Shown one piece after another: positions 5,389-11,066 of a stretch of DNA of 11,066 nucleotides. A model generated the notes under the pieces. It was not told where the DNA came from, searched no databases, and worked only from the letters and a program-made list of their open reading frames with translations. Positions within the stretch are counted from its first letter, which is position 1; each line of letters starts with the position of its first letter. This DNA comes from an uncultured Clostridia bacterium (GTDB lineage Bacteria > Bacillota > Clostridia > UBA1381), in assembly GCA_910585795.1 (NCBI GenBank), contig CAJUFV010000293.1, positions 1-11,066 on the forward strand, read 5' to 3'. The position numbers were made by a program, and so were the translations under genes.

Positions 5389-5871
5389 ATGGGATGTTCC
5401 CCAACGAAAGCCGCAAGTAATATGTATTGCAAATGTAGAATGGCGGCGGCAAAATACAATGACAAACTAAACAGCCGTGAGGGTGCGGCGGAATTACTCG
5501 GTTTATCGCCCTCAACGCTTGCAAGCTATGAGCTTGATTTGACAAAGGTAGTACCTGTTGAAAATATCGCTCTAATGGCTGATGTATATAATGCGCCTGA
5601 GTTGAGGCGGTGGTACTGTACGAATGTGTGTCCGCTCGGTGAGGATATGCCGAAGCTGGAACTTGCCGAACTCGACAGGATAACGGTCAGAACGCTTGCT
5701 ACATTGAAAAACATATCGGAAATTAAGGATGATTTGATTGACATAGCGGCTGACGGAGTTATCTCGCCCGATGAAAAGCCGAGGCTTAACAATATTATTG
5801 AAACATTGAAAGAGGTATCGGCAGTTGCTCAAACACTTATGATTTGGGCGGAAAAGAATGTTAAAGAATAG
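5389..5871 (+). CDS. Phage HTH regulator with extended C-terminus
   Basis: A 160-residue protein. The ATG at 5389 follows AAAGGCGGG at normal spacing; a later ATG at 5419 is possible but has no ribosome site. Residues 15-80 look like an XRE-type helix-turn-helix: CRMAAAKYNDKL, SREGAAELLGLSPSTLASYE and VENIALMADVYNAPELR. A Cys pair occurs in WYCTNVCPLG, then a helical, acidic C-terminus of about 75 residues (ELAELDRITVRTLATL onward) that could mediate oligomerisation. Such proteins are frequent early regulators in clostridial siphophages, usually listed only as HTH proteins. It lies 43 bp after the Cro-like gene and 13 bp before the next, so they are probably co-transcribed. The target is unknown. 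Confidence 0.75.
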   Translation: MGCSPTKAASNMYCKCRMAAAKYNDKLNSREGAAELLGLSPSTLASYELDLTKVVPVENIALMADVYNAPELRRWYCTNVCPLGEDMPKLELAELDRITVRTLATLKNISEIKDDLIDIAADGVISPDEKPRLNNIIETLKEVSAVAQTLMIWAEKNVKE

Positions 5872-5884
5872 GAGTTGATGATGT

Positions 5885-6109
5885 ATGGCGAAATCAAAAG
5901 CAAGAACAATCGAAGTGTATGATGTCAACGACATTATGGCAATGCTCGATTGCTCGAAAAGCTATGCGTATGGCATTATAAAAAAACTCCGTGAAGAAAT
6001 TGAGCAGTTGGGATATTTGAATATTGTCCCGGCAGGCAAAATACAGAAATCGTATTTTGATAAACGCCTCATCTGCTCAGAAGTGGAGGCTAATGTATGC
6101 GTAAAATAA
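5885..6109 (+). CDS. Excisionase-like winged-HTH protein
   Basis: A 74-residue basic protein starting at ATG 5885, about 9 nt after AGGAG. The core, YDVNDIMAMLDCSKSYAYGIIKKL followed by a tail around KSYFDKRLI, resembles the small MerR/excisionase-type fold found in Xis proteins and in HTH proteins of ICEs and clostridial phages. If Xis, it would bend att DNA and direct the integrase towards excision; its early-operon position fits expression on induction. It could equally be a transcription regulator, since the sequence does not separate the two. It overlaps the next gene by 13 bp. Confidence 0.65.
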   Translation: MAKSKARTIEVYDVNDIMAMLDCSKSYAYGIIKKLREEIEQLGYLNIVPAGKIQKSYFDKRLICSEVEANVCVK

Positions 6110-6372
6110 AATCAAAATGCGGCTATATCGTTTATGAGGCGACAGCTTTTGAAACAATGAGGCTCGGCGGCATTGGTGTATGTGATGAATGTAATACTGC
6201 TTCGTTGAACGGTTATCTTGTGCCGGTGCTAAATCATTATATGTGTCCCTCGTGTTATGCAGAATGGAACGAAAGAGCTATATACTATCCCGAGGACATT
6301 CCTCACGAGGAGCGAGTAGCCGAATATTACGAAAAGATAATACCTACCGAAGAAACGGAGGTATGCGTATGA
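6097..6372 (+). CDS. Small zinc-ribbon phage protein
   Basis: A 91-residue protein of unknown role, starting at ATG 6097 after GGAGG and overlapping the preceding gene by 13 bp. Two CxxC knuckles, CDEC (about residues 29-32) and CPSC (about 50-53), are spaced as in a zinc ribbon, followed by YAEWNERA and an acidic tail. A lone Cys8 precedes them and Cys90 lies near the end. Zinc binding is a good inference; the partner (nucleic acid or protein) is unknown. The stop overlaps the next start as ATGA, so translation is probably coupled. Confidence 0.7.
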   Translation: MRKIKSKCGYIVYEATAFETMRLGGIGVCDECNTASLNGYLVPVLNHYMCPSCYAEWNERAIYYPEDIPHEERVAEYYEKIIPTEETEVCV

Positions 6373-6641
6373 GTACAATGACGAAAACGGATTGTTTCGC
6401 TTATCGTGAAAACAAATGCAGTATTCTCAAAGAGAGATATTGCGACCGTGAAAAATGCAATTTCTATAGAAAGGCGGAGGCGAAAGATTTGAAACAGCCA
6501 AAAAAGTTGACAAGGGCACAAAAGATATTCCTCAGCAGTAAAAAGTTAAAACCCGATTGTTGGATGCTTGTTGAGGAAACTTCGGAAGCCTTAATCATAT
6601 ATAGCAAAAAAACTAAAAAAGTAAAGGAGGTCAAAAAGTAG
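6369..6641 (+). CDS. Cys-motif phage mini-protein
   Basis: The chosen ATG at 6369 is 7 nt after GGAGG and shares ATGA with the upstream stop; ATG 6363 is too close to that site. The product has 90 residues. The N-terminus holds four Cys in a C-x7-C-x7-C-x4-C pattern (DCFAYRENKCSILKERYCDREKCNFYR). This layout is frequent in clostridial phage early regions and is probably a small zinc site. A Lys-rich segment (KKLTRAQKIFLSSKKLK) and a strand-rich tail follow. Function unknown. The last stop base is the first base of the next start codon. Confidence 0.72.
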   Translation: MSTMTKTDCFAYRENKCSILKERYCDREKCNFYRKAEAKDLKQPKKLTRAQKIFLSSKKLKPDCWMLVEETSEALIIYSKKTKKVKEVKK

Positions 6642-6781
6642 TGGGATTTTTCAGAACTTGCCCGGATTGCGGTAGCAATCTGGACCCGAACGAAAAGTGC
6701 GATTGTCAAAATAAGAACGAAAAGGAGGCTACCTGCTATGATGAGGCAGAGAAAAATCGAGTTGCAGAGAAAGCGTCGTAG
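6641..6781 (+). CDS. 46-residue zinc-ribbon mini-protein
   Basis: A very short gene starting at GTG 6641, 10 nt after GGAGG (6626-6630), and overlapping the preceding stop by one base (TAGTG). The product begins MGFFRTCPDCGSNLDPNEKC and continues DCQNK; the CPDC and CDC pairs are 12 residues apart, as in a one-knuckle zinc ribbon. The rest is charged and probably disordered. It overlaps the LysM gene by 44 bp in another frame. Small CPxCG-type proteins like this are common in phages but uncharacterised. Confidence 0.68.
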   Translation: MGFFRTCPDCGSNLDPNEKCDCQNKNEKEATCYDEAEKNRVAEKAS

Positions 6782-7058
6782 AGCGGCAATAATAGCGGCT
6801 GTGGTATTGGCGATAATCGTTATTGCGGCGGTATGTGCTTCAAAATCAGATAACAGCGTTGAAGCCGAAACAGATACATATATCGAGTATTGCGTAAAGC
6901 CCGGCGATACGTTATGGGATATTGCAAAAGAGCACAGCAATAACAATGTTGATTTGAGAGTTTTCATAAGAGAGATTGAGGAAAAAAATCAACTGTCAAG
7001 CACATTTATCTACATTGGCGATACGCTGCTTATTCCTGCAAGGTATAACGGTGGTTGA
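6738..7058 (+). CDS. Membrane-anchored LysM protein, YneA-like
   Basis: A 106-residue protein starting at ATG 6738, 9 nt after GGAGG. Residues 1-15 are strongly basic (RQRKIELQRKRRR). Residues 16-35 form a hydrophobic helix (AAIIAAVVLAIIVIAAVCAS), giving a cytoplasmic N-terminus and an external body. Residues 50-103 are one LysM domain (YCVKPGDTLWDIAKEH ... IYIGDTLLIPA) that binds peptidoglycan glycans. Size and order match YneA of Bacillus, an SOS-induced protein that delays septation. A phage copy could hold back host division during the lytic cycle. There is no lytic enzyme domain, so it is not an endolysin. The division role is inference from architecture; LysM in a cell-wall accessory role is the alternative. 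Confidence 0.8.
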   Translation: MMRQRKIELQRKRRRAAIIAAVVLAIIVIAAVCASKSDNSVEAETDTYIEYCVKPGDTLWDIAKEHSNNNVDLRVFIREIEEKNQLSSTFIYIGDTLLIPARYNGG

Positions 7059-7060
7059 TA

Positions 7061-7142
7061 TGGAAAAGTGTTATAAAAAGAAAGAGTGCTCTGTGCAAAA
7101 CACAAGAACACCCGATTGACAATTCTTATTATAACACTTCCA
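7061..7142 (+). other. Long imperfect hairpin between two early genes
   Basis: AAGTGTTATAA (7066-7076) is the exact complement of TTATAACACTT (7129-7139), and the match extends outwards to TGGA/TCCA with a two-base slip. Inside, GTGCTC-TGTG near 7087-7096 pairs imperfectly with CACAAGAACAC (7101-7111). The result is an extended two-part hairpin that fills most of the 129-bp gap. No T-run adjoins the stem; a T7 run occurs only at 7160-7166. A TTGACA at 7116-7121 has no -10 at the right distance. It may be an RNA processing or stability element, or a small RNA. Confidence 0.5.
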
Positions 7143-7187
7143 CGAAGAAAAAGCAAGTATTTTTTTGAAGTTAGGAGGTGTTTTTCT

Positions 7188-7433
7188 ATGTGTGATATTT
7201 GTCTTTCCTCTCCTTGTCTACCGAGGTGTCCGAATGCACCCGAGCCGCGAGCAGTGTATAACTGTGAGGAATGCGGCGAAGCCATAAGAGAGGACGACGA
7301 ATACCTTGATGAAAATGTTAAGGTTTGCAGGGGGTGTATCGAGAATATGTCGGCTTTGGAATTGCTTGACATTCTTGAAATCAGCTTCCGAACGGCAGAA
7401 GCTGAGGAACCTGACTATGACGATTACGATTAA
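7188..7433 (+). CDS. Zinc-ribbon phage protein with acidic tail
   Basis: The ATG at 7188 follows AGGAGG by about 9 nt and gives 81 residues. The N-terminus has CDIC plus further Cys (MCDICLSSPCLPRCPN). A second cluster follows, CEEC at about residues 26-29 and CRGC at about 46-49, around AIREDDEYLDENVKV. This is a treble-clef or zinc-ribbon-like arrangement, possibly with two zinc ions. The last 20 residues are acidic (TAEAEEPDYDDYD). The family is widespread in clostridial phages without known function. It is separated from the LysM gene by the hairpin region and lies 15 bp before the DUF1351 gene. Confidence 0.72.
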   Translation: MCDICLSSPCLPRCPNAPEPRAVYNCEECGEAIREDDEYLDENVKVCRGCIENMSALELLDILEISFRTAEAEEPDYDDYD

Positions 7434-7448
7434 GAAAGGAAAATTTGT

Positions 7449-8351
7449 ATGAGCGAAAATGGAAATGTAAAAGAAACGGCGGTTATTCCTGCCGAAAATG
7501 CGGAAGCGGTTGAAAAAAACAGCCTAATTGTTGTTAAGCAGCTTCCCGTTATCGAGGAACAGCTAAAAACAATAAGAGCGGATATTGAGCATAAGGTATC
7601 GGGAGTATTGGCTCTTGAATGTACCGAGGGAACGGTTAAGGCAATCAAGGTATTGCGTGCAGACTTGAACAAGGATTTCAAAGACCTTGAAGAACGCCGC
7701 AAATTTGTTAAAAGCAAAATCCTTGAGCCGTATGAGAATTTCGAGGCGGTTTATAAAGAGTGTGTAACCGAGATATTCAAGGGTGCAGATACCGAATTGA
7801 AAAAGCGTATTGATGAAGTCGAAAACAATCTGAAATTCGAGAAGCGCAAAGAGATTGAGGACTACTTCAACGAGTATGCGGCAAGCAAAAATATTGATTT
7901 TGTAGGTTTCTTTGACGCCCATATCAATGTTACTATGTCAGCCTCAAAGAAAAGTCTGCAGGAGCAGGTCAAGGCGTTTATTGACCGTATATGCGACGAC
8001 CTTACGTTGATTGACACACAGGAGCATAAAGAGGAAATCCTTGTTGAATACAAAAACAGCCTAAATGCTTCCGCTTCGATTACAACAGTTGTTGCCCGAC
8101 ACAAGGCGATTGATGATGAAAAGGCAAAGGCTGAACAGGCTGAACAGTTTAAGCAGGAACAGCAAAAAACTGTTGAAAAGGTAAATGCGGCGGCACAGGC
8201 TGAGAACGCTCCGCTGTCAGCACCGAAAACGGCAGAAGCCGACCCGATTATTATAATGAAAATCGGCAATACACGCATTAAGGCGAAAAAGTCTGATTGC
8301 GTAATATTGAAAAACTTACTTTCAAATGGTAAATATGAAATTCTTAAATAA
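7449..8351 (+). CDS. DUF1351 phage protein
   Basis: A 300-residue mostly helical protein, start at ATG 7449 after GAAAGGAAAA. It has the DUF1351 pattern: EEQLKTIRADIEHKVSGVL, then KAIKVLRADLNKDFKDLEERRKFVKSKILEPYENFE at about residues 65-100, then long coiled-coil segments. From about 225 an Ala/Gln/Lys-rich linker (KAEQAEQFKQEQQKTVEKV) leads to a small C-terminal strand-rich unit (IIIMKIGNTRIKAKKSD). The family is known from phage early regions, nearly always beside recombination genes such as recT or erf, and is thought to assist them. Here it directly precedes the Zn-motif protein at 8371 rather than a recognisable annealase. Its exact biochemical role is unknown. Confidence 0.85.
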   Translation: MSENGNVKETAVIPAENAEAVEKNSLIVVKQLPVIEEQLKTIRADIEHKVSGVLALECTEGTVKAIKVLRADLNKDFKDLEERRKFVKSKILEPYENFEAVYKECVTEIFKGADTELKKRIDEVENNLKFEKRKEIEDYFNEYAASKNIDFVGFFDAHINVTMSASKKSLQEQVKAFIDRICDDLTLIDTQEHKEEILVEYKNSLNASASITTVVARHKAIDDEKAKAEQAEQFKQEQQKTVEKVNAAAQAENAPLSAPKTAEADPIIIMKIGNTRIKAKKSDCVILKNLLSNGKYEILK

Positions 8352-8370
8352 TAACAGGAGGATTTGAGTT

Positions 8371-9261
8371 ATGGCAAACATTATGGATTTATTTTCACAG
8401 GCAGAGGTTGTCGATGTAAAATTTGACATCGACAAAGCAAAGGGGATTTTTGAGCGCATTAAACAGGCGCAGGATGCCGTTGGCGGCAGACCGAGATTGA
8501 AAGCAAAAGTCGGCTCGGGAGGCGTTAAGGTATTTCAGTTCACAAACGGAAGCAAAGACATTGTTATGGAGAAGTTTCAGGGAATTATCATCGCTCATCA
8601 TAAAAGCAATGCGTTATTCCCTGCGGCCGCTGATGATGAGGTCGAAGCTATGAACAAGCCTCCTGTCTGTGCTTCTACAGACGGTATAACAGGCGTTGTG
8701 CGTGAAACGGGCGAATGCAGAAATTGTGAGGATTGTCCTCATAACATATTCGGAACGGACGGAAAAGGTAAAGAATGTAAGAATATGCACCGCCTCTACA
8801 TACTTATGGAGGGTTGTCCGATACCTGTTACCTTATCGCTTCCGCCTACAAGTCTTGAATTGTGGCGAAATTACGCTCTTATGGACGTTGCCGCCGCAGG
8901 ACTTGATATGATGGAAGTCGTAACAGAATTCGGATTGACAAACGAGGTCAACGAGGCAGGGCAAAAGTATTCGATTGTGAATTTCAGGATTGTCGGAAAG
9001 GTCAGCGAGGAAGTCAAAGCTATTTGTGCAGATATGGGCGGAGCAATCGAACAGAGCCCTCGTCTTGCAATAGCGGCAGATGAATATAATCGTGAGCCTA
9101 CACCCGTTTTAGAACAGGCAGATGAGGAGGACGACAAACTTCCTGATTGGGACGCTGAGAATGCCGAAGCCAAAGGCGAGCCGTCAGAGGTTGAAACAGC
9201 TTCCGAAGGCGAAAGCGAAAACGGCGCCGAGCCGGAAGAGGTTGACATTGATAACCTATAA
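8371..9261 (+). CDS. Zn-motif protein with acidic tail, SSB candidate
   Basis: A 296-residue protein, ATG 8371 after ACAGGAGG. The first 90 residues are a strand-rich domain (VKVFQFTNGSKDIVMEKFQG). A Cys cluster C116-x2-C119-x2-C122-x13-C136, with Cys100 before it, surrounds HNIFGTDGKGKECKN and suggests a structural zinc. The conserved-looking PVTLSLPPTSLELWRNYAL follows at about 152-170. Residues 245-296 are disordered and acidic, ending EEVDIDNL. An acidic tail with a hydrophobic end is typical of single-stranded DNA-binding proteins, and T4 gp32 also carries zinc in its core. Position between DUF1351 and nuclease genes fits an ssDNA-binding or annealing role. I infer this; I cannot name a family, and no standard OB-fold or RecT motif is visible. 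Confidence 0.75.
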   Translation: MANIMDLFSQAEVVDVKFDIDKAKGIFERIKQAQDAVGGRPRLKAKVGSGGVKVFQFTNGSKDIVMEKFQGIIIAHHKSNALFPAAADDEVEAMNKPPVCASTDGITGVVRETGECRNCEDCPHNIFGTDGKGKECKNMHRLYILMEGCPIPVTLSLPPTSLELWRNYALMDVAAAGLDMMEVVTEFGLTNEVNEAGQKYSIVNFRIVGKVSEEVKAICADMGGAIEQSPRLAIAADEYNREPTPVLEQADEEDDKLPDWDAENAEAKGEPSEVETASEGESENGAEPEEVDIDNL

Positions 9262-9928
9262 TATCATCAGCACAGGCTCACAGGGAAACGCTGTTGTTAT
9301 CGGCGGCATAATACTGATTGATTGCGGAGTGCCGTTTTCGGCATTGAGCGATGTTTACAAAGACATAAAAATTGTACTGCTCACACATATACATTCGGAC
9401 CATTTCCGACCTTCGACTATTCGGAGGCTGTCTATGGAACGCCCGACACTCCGCTTCGCCTGTTGCAAATGGCTTGTAAACGATTTGCTAAATAGCGGTG
9501 TAAAGCCTACGAACATAGATGTCTTGGAAATAGGCACAAAGTACGATTACGGGGCATTTAAGGTTGTGCCGGTTAAATTATACCATAATGTACCGAACGC
9601 AGGATATAGGCTATATTTCGGCAACGAGAGAGTGTTCTATGCAACAGATACATCAACGCTTGCAGGAATTACCGCCAAGAACTATGACTTGTATATGGTT
9701 GAGGCAAACTATGAGCCTGAAAAGCTGATTGAGGCTATTAACGAAAAATCAAAAAATGGTGAGTATGCGTATGAGCTTAATGTTTTGAGAAATCATTTGA
9801 GCAAACCTGATTGTGATGAGTTTATTGCGGCAAACAGGGGCGCAAACAGCAAGTATGTATATCTACATCAGCACAAATACCAAAACGAGGACGTGATTGC
9901 AGATGATAACATCAGCGAAGATAATTGA
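9248..9928 (+). CDS. Metallo-beta-lactamase-fold nuclease-like protein
   Basis: The start is placed at TTG 9248, 7 nt after GAGG within GGAAGAGG, and overlaps the upstream gene by 14 bp; TTG 9242 is the alternative. The 226 residues begin with the MITYNIISTGSQGNAVVI strand-loop typical of the YycJ/RNase-Z-like MBL group. The metal motif HIHSDH is at 47-52 (LLTHIHSDHF). Further likely metal ligands are His113 (YHNVPN), Asp134 (YATDTST) and a C-terminal His near 207-209 (YLHQHK). The two-metal site should be complete. Such proteins are frequent in phage early operons next to recombination genes and may serve as the nuclease, cutting DNA or RNA; the substrate cannot be read from sequence. It overlaps the HNHc gene by 26 bp. 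Confidence 0.85.
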   Translation: MITYNIISTGSQGNAVVIGGIILIDCGVPFSALSDVYKDIKIVLLTHIHSDHFRPSTIRRLSMERPTLRFACCKWLVNDLLNSGVKPTNIDVLEIGTKYDYGAFKVVPVKLYHNVPNAGYRLYFGNERVFYATDTSTLAGITAKNYDLYMVEANYEPEKLIEAINEKSKNGEYAYELNVLRNHLSKPDCDEFIAANRGANSKYVYLHQHKYQNEDVIADDNISEDN

Positions 9929-10580
9929 ATATGACGGTGAAAAGCTTGTTGTTATTCCTGCAGAGCCGTTAGAGCGTGAAATCTTGCGAAAGCGTATCCG
10001 TGAAATAGAGCTTAATTTATGGGACGGACGCAGTATATCACCTGAGCAGCGCAGAAAAACATACGCTATCATTCGTGATATTTCCGAATGGTCAGGACAC
10101 GAACCCGAATATTTGAAGCATTTTTTCAAATGGAACTTTTGCAGTAATGACGGACGGGAGGACTTTTCTCTCTCGGACGTGGATATGACAACCGCAAGAG
10201 AGTTTATAACATACCTGATTGAGTTTTGCTTCTACAACAATGTACCTACAAGGGATAGTATGTTGGACAGAACGGACGACATCGGGAAATATTTGTATTT
10301 ATGCTTAGAGTATCGGAAATGTGCAATTTGCAATAATCACGCTGACGTACATCACGTTGACCGTATCGGAATGGGGCGTGATAGAGAAAAGATTGTACAC
10401 GTTGGCTTGGAAGCGATTGCTCTATGCCGAGAACATCACGACGAGGCTCATCACGACGAAAAACGGCTATTTGAAGATAATCACATATATGGCATAAAGC
10501 TTGATGAGTATTTGTGCGATAAATTGAACTTAAATTATGATACCGGGGATAAGGACGGAATTCTGAGAGCCCCGTTATAA
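9903..10580 (+). CDS. Putative HNHc nuclease, phage type
   Basis: A 225-residue protein. I place the start at ATG 9903; TTG 9897 is closer to GAGG (9887-9890) and is possible. The N-terminal part is a helical and strand domain (AKIIEYDGEKLVVIPA, LEREILRKRIREIEL). Residues 138-190 hold the HNH domain. The knuckle CAIC is at 140-143, HADVHHVD at 146-153 carries the histidine pair, and CREHHDEAHH at 175-184 closes the site. This matches the phage putative HNHc nuclease family that sits between recombination and replication genes in clostridial and lactic-acid phages. DNA cleavage or structure-specific nicking is inferred from the fold. It is followed after 17 bp by the replication initiator. Confidence 0.88.
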   Translation: MITSAKIIEYDGEKLVVIPAEPLEREILRKRIREIELNLWDGRSISPEQRRKTYAIIRDISEWSGHEPEYLKHFFKWNFCSNDGREDFSLSDVDMTTAREFITYLIEFCFYNNVPTRDSMLDRTDDIGKYLYLCLEYRKCAICNNHADVHHVDRIGMGRDREKIVHVGLEAIALCREHHDEAHHDEKRLFEDNHIYGIKLDEYLCDKLNLNYDTGDKDGILRAPL

Positions 10581-10597
10581 AGGGGGTGTTTCTGCCG

Positions 10598-11066
10598 ATG
10601 AACTATATTGCCGAGATAAACAGTTTCTATAATTGGGTTACGTTTAACCCTCTCCCTGCAGACGCTCAGGCTCTATGGCACGTCTTAATGCAAATGAATA
10701 ATAGATGTGCAGTAAAGGTAAATGATGAGTGGTATTGGCGAGTTGAGTTTTCTATATCCAATATGACAGTTTCATCAATGTTGAAATTCTCACGACAGCA
10801 ATTAGACCGTATGAGAAATGTTTTAATTCAGGCGGGACGAATTTCATATAAAAAAGGCAAAGGAAATCAGAGCGGAACATATAAGATTATACCCTTTGAT
10901 AAATCATATGTGGACAATTATGTGGATAACTTTCCTGAAAGGTTGTGGATAAATACAGCGTTAAATAATGTTACACAAGCTGATACGCAAATTGTTACAC
11001 AAACTGATACACAAAGCGGACACAAACCGTTACACAATACGGACGGAAACTCTGATTTGCGTAACA
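10598..11066 (+). CDS. Phage replication initiator, N-terminal part
   Basis: The ATG at 10598 follows AGGGGGTG at normal spacing; the frame stays open to the window edge, so only 156 codons are seen. Residues 1-105 are a winged-helix DNA-binding domain of the DnaD-like phage replisome-organiser type: MNYIAEINSFYNWVTFNPLP, then ALWHVLMQMNN, LKFSRQQLDRMRNVLIQAGRI and YKIIPF. From about 108 comes a low-complexity linker (YVDNYVDN, then VTQADTQIVTQTDTQ) whose DNA holds DnaA boxes and repeats. The DnaD-type C-terminal domain, expected after the linker, lies outside the window. The protein should bind the phage origin and recruit host helicase-loading proteins. Last of the recombination and replication block. 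Confidence 0.85.
   Translation, partial: MNYIAEINSFYNWVTFNPLPADAQALWHVLMQMNNRCAVKVNDEWYWRVEFSISNMTVSSMLKFSRQQLDRMRNVLIQAGRISYKKGKGNQSGTYKIIPFDKSYVDNYVDNFPERLWINTALNNVTQADTQIVTQTDTQSGHKPLHNTDGNSDLRN
10909..10952. promoter_or_regulatory. Cluster of DnaA boxes inside the initiator gene
   Basis: TGTGGATAA at 10921-10929 and 10944-10952 is the exact complement of the DnaA box TTATCCACA. A one-mismatch copy TGTGGACAA stands at 10909-10917. The start-to-start distances are 12 and 23 bp, near whole helical turns, and all point the same way. Host DnaA is the likely ligand. Confidence 0.6.
10970..11037. repeat. Iteron-like direct repeats inside the initiator gene
   Basis: Two adjacent 24-bp units, 10970-10993 and 10994-11017, match at 20 of 24 positions and begin GTTACACAA. 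A partial third GTTACACAA starts at 11029. They translate as VTQADTQI and VTQTDTQS. Together with the DnaA boxes upstream they resemble an origin within a replication-initiator gene, as in lambda O. The repeats may run on past the window edge. Confidence 0.6.

Noticed and set aside
7116..7144. TTGACA as a promoter before the 7188 gene
   Set aside because: No -10-like hexamer lies 16-18 bp downstream; TATAAC is only 8 bp away.
7862..8278. 138-codon minus-strand frame inside DUF1351
   Set aside because: Ser/Ala/Phe/Cys-rich shadow of the coiled-coil gene with no ribosome site.

Overview
The window is the left end of a temperate phage genome (prophage) inserted next to the housekeeping gene guaA in a low-GC Gram-positive host, most likely an anaerobic clostridial Firmicute. 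The evidence is strong purine-rich GGAGG ribosome sites, frequent TTG/GTG starts, AT-rich non-coding DNA, and a phage gene set typical of clostridial siphoviruses: HTH regulators, Cys-rich mini-proteins, DUF1351, HNHc and a DnaD-like replication initiator. The species cannot be named from the sequence alone.

Bases 1-550 are AT-rich chromosomal DNA with no intact gene, only traces of a decayed one. GuaA (609-2141) has its own sigma-A-type promoter and ends at a bidirectional terminator hairpin. A tyrosine integrase on the minus strand begins the element 75 bp further on, so the attL junction should lie at or just after the guaA 3' end. The other end (attR) is outside the window.

The lysogeny side runs from 2216 to 4443. 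It holds int and a bacterial-PH-domain protein on the minus strand, a 37-codon plus-strand gene, and an XRE-family repressor on the minus strand. The repressor and the 37-codon gene converge, overlap by 44 bp and end in similar 22-residue C-termini written on the arms of an inverted repeat. The early control region (about 4470-4540) carries a perfect 14-bp inverted-repeat operator laid over a consensus promoter (TTGACA, 17 bp, TATAAT) that fires rightward.

The early operon (4609 to the window end) is read rightward and tightly packed. It starts with a charge-segregated 98-residue protein. Next is a second control region with 10-bp tandem repeats, followed by three DNA-binding regulators. Then come four Cys-rich mini-proteins interleaved with a membrane-anchored LysM protein resembling the cell-division inhibitor YneA. 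The DNA-metabolism block is DUF1351, a Zn-motif protein with an acidic SSB-like tail, a metallo-beta-lactamase-fold nuclease and an HNHc nuclease. The last gene is a replication initiator, cut by the window edge, whose coding sequence contains DnaA boxes and iteron-like repeats and so probably the phage origin.

The genes fit one scheme. The repressor holds the early promoter off. When it fires, regulators, host-modifying mini-proteins, recombination and replication functions are expressed in order, while integrase and lysogeny genes are read the other way. The least ordinary parts are the repressor / mini-gene inverted repeat, the in-gene origin, and the recombination block, in which no RecT or Erf annealase is visible.
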